From assembly GCF_040548735.1 (NCBI RefSeq), contig NZ_JBEPSD010000001.1, forward strand, positions 372,001-436,000: DNA of 64,000 nt. The letters run 5' to 3'. The notes under the pieces were generated by a model. That model saw nothing but the letters and a program-made list of their open reading frames with translations. It ran no database searches and was not told the DNA's origin. The stretch's first letter is position 1. Each line of letters opens with the position of its first letter. The position numbers and the translations under genes were made by a program. The DNA is from Rhodanobacter soli (lineage in GTDB: Bacteria > Pseudomonadota > Gammaproteobacteria > Xanthomonadales > Rhodanobacteraceae). Shown here piece by piece: positions 52,715 through 62,808 of the stretch.

Positions 52715-53509
52715 ATGGACCCCACGGTGGAATGGATCGCCGCCCATGCCCTGCGGCTGTGGGCGCTGCTGCTGTTGCTGGCCCTGCTGGCCGGCGACCT
52801 CGCCTGGCGGCACAACGCACGCTGGCAGCGCCATGCACTCGCCCACGGTCGTGCATCGACCGCGCTGCGCTGGCAGGTCGGGCTGATCCTGCTGCTGGCG
52901 CTGGGCCTGCTGTTCCTCGCCATCGCCTCCGCCATCGCCGGACAGCAGGCTGGCGAGCTGGTGCGCTTCGACGCCGGCCTGGCCGAGAACCTGCGCGCGC
53001 AGTTGTCGCTGCCGGCGCTGCGCGGCATCGCGGTGGTCACGCATCTCGGCGACCTGCGGTGGGTGGCGCCCGCGGCCGCCGTGGTGGCACTGCTCCTGCT
53101 GCTTCGCCGGCACTGGCAACTGGCGGGCCTTTGGATAGTGGCCCTGCTCGGCATCCTGCCGATCAACGGCAGTCTCAAGGCGCTGTTCCAGCGGGTACGG
53201 CCGTTGCACGACCACGGCTTCATCGTCGAACGCGGCTGGAGTTTCCCCAGCGGCCATGCGTTCGGCTCCATCGTGTTCTACGGCATGCTCGCCTACGTGC
53301 TGCTGCGCCTGCTGCCGCCGCGTTTCCACCGCGCGGTGATCGCCGCCACGGTGCTGTTGGTCGGCGTGGTCGGGATCAGCCGCATCCTGCTGCAGGTGCA
53401 TTATTTCAGCGACGTGATGGCCGGCTACGCCGCGGGCGCGGCATGGCTGGTGCTGTGCATCGGCATGGCCGAACATCTGCGTGCCCCGGCAAGAGACGCC
53501 ACGCCATGA
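52715..53509 (+). CDS. PAP2-superfamily membrane phosphatase
   Basis: 264 residues with about six membrane helices. The three phosphatase motifs are KALFQRVRP, SFPSGHAF and SRILLQVHYFSDVMAG. Lipid or undecaprenyl-pyrophosphate phosphatase, inner membrane. ATG 52715 has GAGGAA upstream. It overlaps the DUF72 gene by four bases (ATGA), so the two are co-translated though unrelated in known function. Confidence 0.91.
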   Translation: MDPTVEWIAAHALRLWALLLLLALLAGDLAWRHNARWQRHALAHGRASTALRWQVGLILLLALGLLFLAIASAIAGQQAGELVRFDAGLAENLRAQLSLPALRGIAVVTHLGDLRWVAPAAAVVALLLLLRRHWQLAGLWIVALLGILPINGSLKALFQRVRPLHDHGFIVERGWSFPSGHAFGSIVFYGMLAYVLLRLLPPRFHRAVIAATVLLVGVVGISRILLQVHYFSDVMAGYAAGAAWLVLCIGMAEHLRAPARDATP

Positions 53510-54339
53510 ACGACCTGTTCGCCCCCGCCAGCCACGACGCTCCACGTATCCGCGTCGGTATCGGCGGCTGGAACTACGCGCCGTGGCGCGACAATTTCTA
53601 CCCGGCGAAACTGGTGCAGCGGCGCGAACTGGAATACGCCAGCCGCCAGCTGCGCGCGATCGAGATCAACGGCACGTTCTACGGCGCGCAGAAGCCGGCG
53701 ACCTACGCGAAGTGGGCGGCCGAGACGCCGGCCGGCTTCATCTTTTCATTGAAGGCGCCGCGCTACATCACCGAAGGCAAGCGGCTCGCCGATACCGGCA
53801 AGGGCGTCAGCGGCTTCGTGCACGGTGGCCTGGCCGAAATGGGCGACCGGCTGGGGCCGATCCTGTGGCAGCTGCCGCCGTCGCGGCCGTTCGACGCCGG
53901 CGACCTCGCCGCCTTCCTCGACACGCTGCCGCGCGAACTGGACGGCCAGCCCCTGCGCCACGTGCTGGAAGTGCGCCACCCCAGCTTCCTGAGCGAAAGC
54001 TACGTGGAACTGGCGAGCGCACAGCGCGTGCCCACCGTGTTCACCGACTCGCCCGACTATCCCTCGCTGGCCGACCTCACCGGCGACTTCAGCTACGCAC
54101 GGCTGATGCGCAGCGAGGACGGCAACCCCGCCGGCTACGCACCCGCCGAACTGGATCGCTGGGCCGGCCACGCGCGCACCTGGGCAGCGGGCAGCGACGT
54201 CGCCGAGCTGCCGCACGTCGCCACGCCGCAGCCGCCGGGCCCGCCGCGCGACGTGTTCGTGTTCTTCATCAGCGCCGCCAAGCACCGCAACCCGGCCGCG
54301 GCGATGGCGCTGCAGTCGCGCGTGGACGCGTTGGCCTGA
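53506..54339 (+). CDS. DUF72 family protein
   Basis: 277 residues of a TIM-barrel-like family. Signature IRVGIGGWNYAPWRDNFYP at the N-terminus, EINGTFYGAQKPATYAKWA, and HVLEVRHPSF. No known activity. The ATG overlaps the PAP2 gene. Its stop codon is directly next to the stop of the convergent POT gene, with no intergenic base. Confidence 0.9.
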   Translation: MNDLFAPASHDAPRIRVGIGGWNYAPWRDNFYPAKLVQRRELEYASRQLRAIEINGTFYGAQKPATYAKWAAETPAGFIFSLKAPRYITEGKRLADTGKGVSGFVHGGLAEMGDRLGPILWQLPPSRPFDAGDLAAFLDTLPRELDGQPLRHVLEVRHPSFLSESYVELASAQRVPTVFTDSPDYPSLADLTGDFSYARLMRSEDGNPAGYAPAELDRWAGHARTWAAGSDVAELPHVATPQPPGPPRDVFVFFISAAKHRNPAAAMALQSRVDALA

Positions 54340-55893
54340 TCAGCCGGAGCGGTAGTTGTCCACCTCGCGGTAACGCCGCGCGTACAGGCCGAACGCCAGT
54401 GCGGCGAGCAGCGCGAACGCGGCGAAGAAGAACATCTGGAACGCGGTGACGCTGAGCCCCGTGCTGGCAATGGAACCCGTGACGGTTCCGTTGCGCACCG
54501 CCGCGTTGGCCAGCAGTACCCACAGGTTGCCGATGGTCGTGGTGAGGTTCCAGAAACTCATCACCACGCCTTTCATCGACGCCGGCGCCTGGCTGTAGGC
54601 GAACTCCAGCCCGGTCGCCGACACCAGTACCTCGCCGAAGGTCAGCAGCGCGTACGGCAGCACCTGCCACACGATCGACAGCGGGTCGCCGTCGTCGATC
54701 ACCACCTGCAAGCCGCCCACTACGATCCAGGCCAGGCCGCTGAACGCGATGCCGGCGGTCATCCGGCGCAGCGCGGTGGGCTCGTAGCCTAGGCGGCGCA
54801 GCAGCGGATACAGCACCAGGTTGTTGAACGGGATCAGCAGCATCACCAGCATCGGGTTCAATGCCTGCATCTGCGCGGCATGAAACCACGACGGCATGGT
54901 CATCTCGTGGCCCTGCACCACCCAGGTCGAAGCCTTCTGGTCGAACAGCGAGAAGAACGGCGTGGTCAGCGCGAAGATCACCAGCACGCGCAGCACGTTG
55001 CGCGCGCCGTCCACCGCCGCGTCCGGGTGCTGGCCGCGGGCGCGCTCCATCTGCAGCCAGGCGCCGCCGCCGACACCGCCGATCAGCGCCACCAGGGCGA
55101 GGCAGGCGACGATCACGAAACCCAGCGTGCCGACGAAGGCGAAGCCGCCCAGCGCCACCAGCACGCCGGCGACCGCGATCCACAAACCGGGCCGCGCCTG
55201 CCCGGGCCGATGGGTCAGCAGCGCCGTGCGCAGCACCCGCGAGAACGCGTTGGGGTCCGGCGGCGTCGGCGGCAGCATCACGTACTGCCGGCGGCCCAGC
55301 CAGAACACCACGGTGGCGATGAACATCAGGCCGCCGGGAATGCCGAACGCCACCGCCGCGCCGAAGTGGTGCAGGAACAGCGGCATCAGCAGCGAGGCGA
55401 AGAACGAGCCGAAGTTGATGATCCAGTAGAACGCGTCGAACACCACCTTCGCCAGGTGCTTGTTCGAGCGGTCGAACTGGTCGCCCATGAACGACGCCAC
55501 CAGCGGCTTGATGCCGCCCGCGCCCAGCGCGATCAGGCCCAGGCCGGTGAAGAAGCCCAGGCGGTTGTGCTCGAAGATCGCCAGGCAGGCGTGGCCGAGG
55601 CAGTACACCAGGCTCATCCACAGCACGGTGTTGTACTTGCCGAAGAAGCGGTCGGCCAGCCAGCCGCCCAGCAGCGGGAAGAAGTACACGCCGATCACGA
55701 AGGTATGGAACACGTCCTTCGCCGCCAGCGTGCGCTGCCCCTCGGGCAGGTACAGCAGCAAGGTGGTGATCAGGAACGGGGTGAGGATGTTGCGCATCCC
55801 GTAGAACGAGAAACGCTCGCAGCCTTCGTTGCCGATGATGTAGGCAATCTGCCGCGGCAGGCGCCCGCCGGCGTGGTCGGGGGTGGTGCTCAT
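54340..55893 (-). CDS. POT/PTR-family proton-dependent oligopeptide transporter
   Basis: Peptide importer. 517 residues, about 14 membrane helices. PTR signature 1 region IIGNEGCERFSFYGMRNILT (ExxERF) and the PTR2 motif FYWIINFGSFFASLL are present. Lacks any fused domain. Imports di- and tripeptides in homologues. Ends back-to-back with DUF72. Confidence 0.94.
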   Translation of the reverse strand: MSTTPDHAGGRLPRQIAYIIGNEGCERFSFYGMRNILTPFLITTLLLYLPEGQRTLAAKDVFHTFVIGVYFFPLLGGWLADRFFGKYNTVLWMSLVYCLGHACLAIFEHNRLGFFTGLGLIALGAGGIKPLVASFMGDQFDRSNKHLAKVVFDAFYWIINFGSFFASLLMPLFLHHFGAAVAFGIPGGLMFIATVVFWLGRRQYVMLPPTPPDPNAFSRVLRTALLTHRPGQARPGLWIAVAGVLVALGGFAFVGTLGFVIVACLALVALIGGVGGGAWLQMERARGQHPDAAVDGARNVLRVLVIFALTTPFFSLFDQKASTWVVQGHEMTMPSWFHAAQMQALNPMLVMLLIPFNNLVLYPLLRRLGYEPTALRRMTAGIAFSGLAWIVVGGLQVVIDDGDPLSIVWQVLPYALLTFGEVLVSATGLEFAYSQAPASMKGVVMSFWNLTTTIGNLWVLLANAAVRNGTVTGSIASTGLSVTAFQMFFFAAFALLAALAFGLYARRYREVDNYRSG

Positions 55894-56059
55894 CCATACT
55901 CCTAAGGATCGGGTGGGCGGCGCGCAGCGCCGTCTCCACGGGTCCGCCGGAGTGTGCGCAATTTCCTGCGATCACGAAACCCCGCGGGCAACGCCTCTCG
56001 CGTGGCCCGTCGCCCCGCCCTGTTAAGCTCGCGGCGCATCCACCGCCAATCCATACCGC

Positions 56060-56494
56060 ATGCGCCGACTCAAACCCCTGATCCTGCTGGCATTCATCGT
56101 CCTCGCGGTGACGCTGTGGAACCGCCACGCCAGCACGCCGTCGGCCAGCACCGGCCCGGTGGCGAGCGCGGACAGCAGCGCATCGCCCCACGCGCCGGAC
56201 CGCCCCGCCGGCACCGACGCTCCCGCCTTCCTGCCAGCGGAGGCGCACGCCACGCTGGATCGGATCGCCCGCGGTGGCCCGTTCGAGCACAGCCAGGACG
56301 GCAGCGTGTTCGGCAACTACGAGGGCTTGCTGCCGAAGCAGCCGCGCGGCTACTACCACGAGTACACGGTGGAAACGCCCGGCGCGCGCAACCGCGGTGC
56401 GCGGCGCATCATCACCGGCGGCACGCCGCCGGTGGCCTGGTACTACACCGACGACCATTACCGCAGCTTCCGCCGCTTCGAGGCAGGCCGATGA
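56060..56494 (+). CDS. Barnase-type secreted/anchored ribonuclease
   Basis: 144 residues. N-terminal hydrophobic segment (LILLAFIVLAVTLWN) with no clear cleavage site, then a low-complexity Ser/Ala/Pro stretch and the barnase-like ribonuclease domain (about 65-144). Catalytic residues match barnase: Glu101 in YHEYTV, Arg115/116 in GARRII and His133 in DDHYRSF. Overlaps the barstar gene by ATGA. A guanyl-preferring RNase by homology; its target, a competitor or the cell's own RNA outside the cytoplasm, is not known. Confidence 0.9.
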   Translation: MRRLKPLILLAFIVLAVTLWNRHASTPSASTGPVASADSSASPHAPDRPAGTDAPAFLPAEAHATLDRIARGGPFEHSQDGSVFGNYEGLLPKQPRGYYHEYTVETPGARNRGARRIITGGTPPVAWYYTDDHYRSFRRFEAGR

Positions 56495-56934
56495 GTCCGC
56501 ACGGTTTCGATCTGGACCTGACCAAGCCCACCCAGAGCGGGGTGTACTTCGTCGGCGTCAACGATCTCGACCGGCTCGCGCGCGCCGCCACACGCGACGA
56601 GCTGCGCGTCTGCCGCACCGACCTCGCCGGTTGCCACGACAAGGACGCACTGCTGCGCCGGCTCGCCGTGTCACTGCAGCTGCCGGCCACGTTCGGCCAC
56701 AACTGGGACGCCCTGGCCGACTGCCTGCGCGATCTCGGCTGGATGCCGGCCTGGGGCTACGTGCTGCTGTTCGAGCACGCCGACGAACTGCGCCAGTCCG
56801 CCGCAGCGGACTACGACATCCTGCTCGGCATCCTCGATGATGCGGCCACCTTCGGCAGCGACCACGACATGCCGTGGTTCGCCTTCCTGGCGCTGCCCGA
56901 CAGCGCGTTCGACGACCATCATCCGTCCGCCTGA
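56491..56934 (+). CDS. Barstar-family ribonuclease inhibitor
   Basis: 147 residues. The conserved barstar core GHNWDALADCLRDLGWMP is present, with flanking VYFVGVNDLDRLARAA. Cytoplasmic inhibitor that would neutralise the barnase-like enzyme made from the same mRNA. The start is fixed by the ATGA overlap with the ribonuclease stop. N-terminal extension of about 30 residues compared with classical 90-residue barstar. Confidence 0.92.
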   Translation: MSPHGFDLDLTKPTQSGVYFVGVNDLDRLARAATRDELRVCRTDLAGCHDKDALLRRLAVSLQLPATFGHNWDALADCLRDLGWMPAWGYVLLFEHADELRQSAAADYDILLGILDDAATFGSDHDMPWFAFLALPDSAFDDHHPSA

Positions 56935-56965
56935 AAGCGGGCCGCTCCCTTCACCCTGGAAAACC

Positions 56966-57193
56966 ATGCAAACCATCGACTTTGAACTGGAAGGCGACTA
57001 CGTCGAGCTCAACATGCTGTTGAAGCTGGTCGGCCTGTGCGACAGCGGCGGCGCCGGCAAGGCGATCGTGGCCAGCGGCGCGGTGCGCGTCGACGGCGCC
57101 ATGGAACTGCGCAAGACCTGCAAGATCCACGCAGGCCAGGTGGTCGGCATCGATGACGTGGAAATCCACGTGCTGGCCGATCCGCAGTCCTAA
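56966..57193 (+). CDS. S4-domain RNA-binding protein (YbcJ-like)
   Basis: 75 residues, essentially one S4 domain: VELNMLLKLVGLCDSGGAGK, VASGAVRVDGAMELRKTCKI and HAGQVVGIDDVEIHVL. Homologues include YbcJ. Ribosome or RNA association is likely but unproven. The ATG at 56966 follows TGGAAAACC. It ends next to the convergent arylamine N-acetyltransferase (stops overlap by a few bases). Confidence 0.9.
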   Translation: MQTIDFELEGDYVELNMLLKLVGLCDSGGAGKAIVASGAVRVDGAMELRKTCKIHAGQVVGIDDVEIHVLADPQS

Positions 57194-58005
57194 CCGGGCA
57201 GGCTGTCCAGTCGCCGGTCAAGGTCGGCGTGCACGGGCAGGCGCAGCAGGAATTCTTCTTCCAGCACGCGCCGTATCGCGGCGCTGTCGCGCAAGCTGTG
57301 CCGCTCGGGCTCCTGGCCGAGCCGGCGCACGGTGTACTCATGGTTGAGCAGGCTCATGCGCCGGTCGGCGGTGGTGCGCGCCGCGATCAGGTTGCTTGGA
57401 AAGCGCGACGCCGGATGCGTGGACACGTAGTGGTTGGCCACCACGTAATCGATCAACTGGCTGGGCCGCAGGTCGAACCGGTACAGCGACAGCCATTGTC
57501 CGCGCACCAGCGACTGCATGCGCCAGTCGCCGTCGCGCACGACCAGCCGGAACGGCTCGTGGCCGGTCGGTTGCTCGACGTCGGCCTGCAGCCGCAACGC
57601 GCCGGTGAGCACCTGGCCGCCGAAACCGACGTCCGTCAGCCAGCTCTCACCGTCCAGTTCGACGCGCAGCAGCATGTGGGTCTGCGCGGTGACGGCATCT
57701 TCCGGGTGCTGCCACAGCACGCGCGCGATCAGCCCTGACACCTCGAATCCGATCGTCCGCAGCACCTCGGCGAACAGCAGGTTCTGCTCGAAGCAGTAGC
57801 CGCCACGGCCGTCGTGCACCAGCTTCTGTTGCAGTGCTGCCGGATCGAGCTCGACCGGCAGGCCGAGCAGCGGATTGAGGTTCTCGAACGGGATCGTGGC
57901 CACATGCGCGACGGCCAGCCCGCGCAGGGTCGCCAGGTCGGCAGCGACGGCAGCACGCCAGCCGACGCGCCGCAGATAGGCATCCAGATCAATGGAACCG
58001 TGCAT
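57190..58005 (-). CDS. nat: Arylamine N-acetyltransferase
   Basis: Transfers acetyl from acetyl-CoA to arylamines or hydrazines. 271 residues. Catalytic triad Cys71 (RGGYCFEQN), His110 (AQTHMLL) and Asp125 (DVGFGG). IPFENLNPLLG near the N-terminus is typical. ATG 58005 has GGAG seven bases upstream; the longer frame upstream has no family signature. No obvious operon partners. Confidence 0.93.
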   Translation of the reverse strand: MHGSIDLDAYLRRVGWRAAVAADLATLRGLAVAHVATIPFENLNPLLGLPVELDPAALQQKLVHDGRGGYCFEQNLLFAEVLRTIGFEVSGLIARVLWQHPEDAVTAQTHMLLRVELDGESWLTDVGFGGQVLTGALRLQADVEQPTGHEPFRLVVRDGDWRMQSLVRGQWLSLYRFDLRPSQLIDYVVANHYVSTHPASRFPSNLIAARTTADRRMSLLNHEYTVRRLGQEPERHSLRDSAAIRRVLEEEFLLRLPVHADLDRRLDSLPG

Positions 58006-58135
58006 CCCGTACTCCACGAAAATCGACCGGCAGCCATGGTACCGGGCCAGCCGGCGCCGCACAGGTAACCGATGACCTACGGCCGGCGAAGAACAGGTAT
58101 CGGGCCACCCGATGACCATCCCGACGAGGCGCAGC

Positions 58136-58840
58136 ATGATCCGTCGCAGCACACTCCATGTCATGCCGCTGGCCGCCCTGCTGATGCTGGGCATGAGCGC
58201 GTGCCAGCCGGTGTCCGCAGCCAGCGACGCGCTCCCGGCGCCGACCGTCGATGCTCCGAAAACCACCGCCCACGGCGAACAGGTCGCGGTGCTGGCCGGC
58301 GGCTGCTTCTGGGGCATCGAGGCGGTGTTCGAGCACGTCAAGGGCGTGCACCAGGTGATCGCCGGCTACGCCGGCGGCGACGCCGACACGGCGCACTACG
58401 ACGAAGTCAGCGAGGGCGATACCGGCCACGCCGAATCGGTGCAGGTGCACTTCGATCCGGCCGAGGTCAGCTACGGCACGCTGCTGCAGGTGTTCTTCTC
58501 GGTCGCGCTCGATCCCACCGAGCTGAACCGGCAAGGCCCGGACAGCGGCACGCAGTACCGCTCGGTGATCTTCTACGGCAACACCGAGCAGCAGCGGATC
58601 GCCGGCAGCTACATCGCGCAACTGACCGCGGCGAAGTCCTTCCCGGCACCGATCGTGACCCAGGTGGTGCCGCTGAAGGCGTTCTACCCGGCCGAGGCGT
58701 ACCACCAGAACTACTTCCGCCTGCACCCGAACAACCCGTACATCGTCTTCAACGATGCGCCGAAAGTGGCGCAGCTGAAGCGACTGTTCCCGGCGTTGTA
58801 TCAGCCGGACCGACGGGTCGTGGAAGTTCAGCTGCCGTGA
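58136..58840 (+). CDS. msrA: Peptide methionine sulfoxide reductase MsrA, exported
   Basis: Reduces S-form methionine sulfoxide in proteins. 234 residues from ATG 58136 (GAGG upstream). Catalytic Cys57 in AGGCFWGIEA; GDTGHAESVQV, STQYRS-like GTQYRSVIFY and AYHQNYF also fit MsrA. The N-terminus is a signal segment (PLAALLMLGMSAC) ending in a near-lipobox, so it probably acts in the periplasm or at the outer membrane. The classical second Cys pair at the C-terminus is absent. Confidence 0.92.
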   Translation: MIRRSTLHVMPLAALLMLGMSACQPVSAASDALPAPTVDAPKTTAHGEQVAVLAGGCFWGIEAVFEHVKGVHQVIAGYAGGDADTAHYDEVSEGDTGHAESVQVHFDPAEVSYGTLLQVFFSVALDPTELNRQGPDSGTQYRSVIFYGNTEQQRIAGSYIAQLTAAKSFPAPIVTQVVPLKAFYPAEAYHQNYFRLHPNNPYIVFNDAPKVAQLKRLFPALYQPDRRVVEVQLP

Positions 58841-58938
58841 CTTGCACGAGGCGGCATGCCTCCCGTCTTGCGTGAAGCGGCACGGCCCCCATCTCGGGAG
58901 TTCCGCGCAAACGGCGCCCACGCCCTGACGAATCCCAC

Positions 58939-60786
58939 GTGCCGCCCCACCATTCCCCCGGACCCGCCGAATCGACCGAACTCACGCGCAGTTTCCTGGG
59001 CGTGTTCCGCTACAGCGGGCGCGCGCTGGAACTGGTGTGGAGTACCAGCCGGCCGCTGACCATCGCACTGGCGCTGCTGACCCTGGTCGCCGGCCTGTTG
59101 CCGGCCGGCGTGGCCTACGTCGGTGCGCACATCGTCGACGCGGTGGTGAACGCCAGCCGGTCGTGGACCGCCAGCGGCCATGCCCCGTTGCGCACGGTAT
59201 TCGAATGGGTGGCGCTGGAAGGCCTGCTGGTGGCGGCGCTGGCCGGCGCGCAGCGCGGACTGTCGATGTGCCAGTCGCTGCTGCGTGCGCAACTGGGTCA
59301 GCGCGTCAACGTGATGATCCTGGAGAAGGCGCTGACTCTGCAGCTGGCGCACTTCGAGGATTCGGAGTTCTACGACAAGCTCACCCGCGCCCGCCGCGAG
59401 GCGTCGAGCCGGCCGCTGTCGCTGGTGACGCGCACGTTCGGGCTGGGCCAGAACGCGATCTCGCTGGTCAGCTACGGCAGCCTGCTGTTCCAGTTCTCGC
59501 CATGGGCGGTGGCGGTGCTGCTGCTGGCCGGGCTGCCGTCATTCTTCGCCGAGACGAAATTCTCCGGTGACGCGTTCCGGCTGTTCCGCTGGCGCTCGCC
59601 GGAAACGCGCATGCAGCTGTACCTGGAGACCGTGCTGGCGCGCGAGGACCATGCCAAGGAAGTGAAGCTGTTCGGCCTCGGCCCGCTGCTGCTGGGCCGC
59701 TACCGCGACATCTTCGACAAGCTCTACGGCGACGACCGCGACCTCACCGTGCGCCGCGAGAGCTGGGGCTTCGGCCTGGGCCTGCTCGGCACGCTCACCC
59801 TGTACGGCGCGTACGCGTGGATCGCCGCCAGCACGGTGGTCGCGCGCATCACGCTGGGCCAGATGACGATGTACCTGATGCTGTTCCGCCAGGGCCAGGC
59901 GGCGGTGTCGGCGATGTTGTCGGCGATCGGCGGCATGTACGAGGACAACCTGTACCTGTCGACCCTGTACGAATACCTGGAAACCCCGGTGTCGCCTTCG
60001 CTGGGTGTCGCGCAACGCGGCGCCAAACCGGATGACGGCATCCGCTTCGAGCACGTCGGCTTCACCTACCCCGGCGCCAGCGAGCCGGCGCTGCACGACA
60101 TCGACCTGCACATCCGTCCCGGCGAATCGCTGGCCCTGGTCGGCCAGAACGGCTCCGGCAAGACCACCCTGATCAAGCTGCTGACCCGGCTGTACTCGCC
60201 CGACAGCGGCCGCATCCTGCTCGACGGCACCGACCTGCGCGACTGGGACGAAAGTACCCTGCTGCAGCGCATCGGCGTGATTTTCCAGGACTTCGCGCGC
60301 TACCAGATGCGCGTGGGCGAGAACGTGGGCGCCGGCGACGTCAGCCATTTCGAGGACGAAGCACGATGGCGCGAGGCCAGCGACAAGGGCATGGCCAGCG
60401 ACTTCATCGACAGCCTGCCGGCCGGCTTCGAGACCCAGCTCGGCAAGTGGTTCCGCGACGGCCGCGAGCTGTCCGGCGGGCAATGGCAGAAGATCGCGCT
60501 GGCGCGCGCCTTCATGCGTTCGCGCGCCGACATCCTGGTGCTGGACGAACCCACCGCCGCGATGGATGCCGCTGCCGAGGCCACCATCTTCGAACACTTC
60601 CGCGAACTGGCCGGCAACCGCATCGCGATCCTGATCTCGCACCGCTTCTCCACCGTGCGCATGGCCGACCAGATCATCGTGATCCAGGACGGCCGCACCG
60701 TCGAACACGGCAGTCACGAACAGCTGATGGCGCTGGGCGGCCACTATGCCCACCTGTTCTCGCTGCAGGCGCAGGGTTATCGCTGA
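58939..60786 (+). CDS. ABC exporter, fused membrane and ATPase domains (second copy type)
   Basis: 615 residues from GTG 58939. Transmembrane domain (about 30-330) then ATPase domain with Walker [10 protein letters not shown], signature [15 protein letters not shown], Walker [12 protein letters not shown] and [12 protein letters not shown]. Different subgroup from the 42756 protein. Transport substrate unknown (lipid, peptide or drug). 64 bases upstream of parE, not necessarily co-transcribed. Confidence 0.9.
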   Translation: MPPHHSPGPAESTELTRSFLGVFRYSGRALELVWSTSRPLTIALALLTLVAGLLPAGVAYVGAHIVDAVVNASRSWTASGHAPLRTVFEWVALEGLLVAALAGAQRGLSMCQSLLRAQLGQRVNVMILEKALTLQLAHFEDSEFYDKLTRARREASSRPLSLVTRTFGLGQNAISLVSYGSLLFQFSPWAVAVLLLAGLPSFFAETKFSGDAFRLFRWRSPETRMQLYLETVLAREDHAKEVKLFGLGPLLLGRYRDIFDKLYGDDRDLTVRRESWGFGLGLLGTLTLYGAYAWIAASTVVARITLGQMTMYLMLFRQGQAAVSAMLSAIGGMYEDNLYLSTLYEYLETPVSPSLGVAQRGAKPDDGIRFEHVGFTYPGASEPALHDIDLHIRPGESLALVGQNGSGKTTLIKLLTRLYSPDSGRILLDGTDLRDWDESTLLQRIGVIFQDFARYQMRVGENVGAGDVSHFEDEARWREASDKGMASDFIDSLPAGFETQLGKWFRDGRELSGGQWQKIALARAFMRSRADILVLDEPTAAMDAAAEATIFEHFRELAGNRIAILISHRFSTVRMADQIIVIQDGRTVEHGSHEQLMALGGHYAHLFSLQAQGYR

Positions 60787-60850
60787 TCGGCTTGACCCTG
60801 CCCGCCCGCGCGCCCCATGCTTTGCCGTCTTGTCTGGATCGAAAACACGC

Positions 60851-62740
60851 ATGAGCAGTCGTTACAACGCCGCCGATATCGAAGTCCTCTCCGGCCTGGA
60901 TCCGGTCAAACGCCGCCCCGGCATGTATACCGACACCACCCGCCCGAACCACTTGGTGCAGGAGGTGGTGGACAACTCGGTGGACGAGGCGCTGGCCGGC
61001 CACGCGAAGACCATCGAGGTGGTGCTGCACGACGACGGCTCGGTGGAAGTGAGCGACGACGGCCGCGGCATGCCGGTGGACATCCACCCGGAGGAAGGCG
61101 TGTCCGGCGTCGAATTGATCATGACCCGGCTGCATGCGGGCGGCAAGTTCAGCGGCAAGAACTACAACTTCTCCGGCGGCCTGCACGGTGTCGGCGTATC
61201 GGTGGTCAATGCGCTTTCGGATCGCGTGGAAGTGACGATCCGGCGCGATGGTTCCGAGTATCAGATGGTGTTCGCCCACGGCGACAAGGTCAGCCCGCTG
61301 GAGGTGATCGGCACGGTGCCGAAGAAGCGCAGCGGCACCACGTTGCGCTTCTGGCCGGAGGCGAAGTATTTCGACTCGCCGAAGATCTCGCTGGGCAAGC
61401 TCAAGCACCTGCTGCGCGCCAAGGCGGTGCTGTGCGCCGGCCTCAACGTCAAGCTCACCGATGTCGCCAGCGGCGAAGTCGTCGAATGGCATTACGAGGA
61501 CGGCTTGCGCGATTACCTGCGCGGCGAACTGGACGGCATCGAGGCGCTGCCGAACGAACTGTTCGTGCACCACATGGCACGCGACGTGGAAGGCCTGGAG
61601 GTGGCGCTGGCCTGGTTGCCGGAAGGCGAGCTGGTGCAGGAGAGCTACGTCAACCTGATCCCCACCGCGCAGGGTGGCACCCACGTCAACGGCCTGCGCA
61701 CCGGCCTGACCACCGCGATCCGCGAGTTCTGCGACATCCGCAACCTGCTGCCGCGCGGCGTGAAGCTGGCGCCGGAAGACGTGTGGGAACGGCTGTCGTT
61801 CGTGCTGTCGGCGCGGTTGCAGGATCCGCAGTTCGCCGGCCAGACCAAGGAGCGGCTGTCCTCGCGGCAAACCGCCGGCATGGTCGAAAACGTCATCCAC
61901 GACGCCTTCAGCCTGTGGCTCAACCAGCATGTCGAGATGGGCGAGCGCATCGCCCAGCTGGCGATCGAACGCGCCAGCGCACGCCTGAAGGCAGCCAAGC
62001 AGATCATCCGAAAGAAGATCACTCAGGGTCCGCAGTTGCCCGGCAAACTGGCCGACTGCACCGCCACCGACCTCAGCCGTACCGAACTGTTCCTGGTCGA
62101 GGGCGACTCCGCCGGCGGCAGCGCCAAGCAGGCGCGCGACAAGGAGTTCCAGGCGATCCTGCCGCTGCGCGGCAAGATCCTCAACACCTGGGAAGTCGAG
62201 TCGACCTCGGTGCTGGCCTCGGAGGAAGTGCACAACCTGGCGGTGGCGATCGGTTGCGACCCGGGCAAGGACGACCTGTCCGGCCTGCGCTACGGCAAGG
62301 TGATCATCCTGGCCGACGCCGACTCCGACGGCCTGCACATCGCCACCCTGCTGTCGGCGCTGTTCCTGCGGCATTTCCCGCGGCTGGTCAGCGAGGGCCA
62401 CGTGTTCGTGGCGATGCCGCCGCTGTTCCGCGTCGACGTGGGCAAGCAGGTGTTTTATTGCCTGGACGAGAGCGAGAAGCAGGCGATGCTGCAGCGGATC
62501 GAGCGCGAGAAGATGAAGGGTGCGGTCAGCACCACCCGCTTCAAGGGCCTGGGCGAGATGAACCCGCCACAGCTGCGCGAGTCGACGATCCACCCGGACA
62601 CGCGTCGCCTGGTGCAGCTCACCGTCGGCGACGACGACGGCACCGCCAAGCTGATGGACATGCTGCTGGCCAAGAAACGCGCCGGCGACCGCAAGTCCTG
62701 GCTGGAAGAAAAGGGCGACCTGGCGACGCTGGAGGTCTGA
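60851..62740 (+). CDS. parE: DNA topoisomerase IV subunit B
   Basis: Decatenates replicated chromosomes with ParC. 629 residues. GHKL ATPase signatures [24 protein letters not shown] and [13 protein letters not shown]. Toprim region [28 protein letters not shown] and [13 protein letters not shown]. The [13 protein letters not shown] segment and the short length, with no GyrB insert, point to ParE rather than GyrB. ATG 60851 starts [18 protein letters not shown]. Confidence 0.96.
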   Translation: MSSRYNAADIEVLSGLDPVKRRPGMYTDTTRPNHLVQEVVDNSVDEALAGHAKTIEVVLHDDGSVEVSDDGRGMPVDIHPEEGVSGVELIMTRLHAGGKFSGKNYNFSGGLHGVGVSVVNALSDRVEVTIRRDGSEYQMVFAHGDKVSPLEVIGTVPKKRSGTTLRFWPEAKYFDSPKISLGKLKHLLRAKAVLCAGLNVKLTDVASGEVVEWHYEDGLRDYLRGELDGIEALPNELFVHHMARDVEGLEVALAWLPEGELVQESYVNLIPTAQGGTHVNGLRTGLTTAIREFCDIRNLLPRGVKLAPEDVWERLSFVLSARLQDPQFAGQTKERLSSRQTAGMVENVIHDAFSLWLNQHVEMGERIAQLAIERASARLKAAKQIIRKKITQGPQLPGKLADCTATDLSRTELFLVEGDSAGGSAKQARDKEFQAILPLRGKILNTWEVESTSVLASEEVHNLAVAIGCDPGKDDLSGLRYGKVIILADADSDGLHIATLLSALFLRHFPRLVSEGHVFVAMPPLFRVDVGKQVFYCLDESEKQAMLQRIEREKMKGAVSTTRFKGLGEMNPPQLRESTIHPDTRRLVQLTVGDDDGTAKLMDMLLAKKRAGDRKSWLEEKGDLATLEV

Positions 62741-62758
62741 GCCGCCGCGGCTTTTTTT
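62738..62758 (+). terminator. Putative intrinsic terminator after parE
   Basis: AGCCGC/GCGGCT can form a short GC stem (4 bp with a 5-nt loop) directly overlapping the parE stop and followed by seven T residues. Modest stem, but a good U-tract. Confidence 0.55.
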
Positions 62759-62808
62759 GCGGCCACGCCGGCGCTAAGGTACCCGTTACTTTTCCAGGAA
62801 CCACCGCC

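Noticed and set aside
60674-62593. 639-codon open frame opposite parE
   Set aside because: Shadow of parE caused by GC bias at third codon positions.
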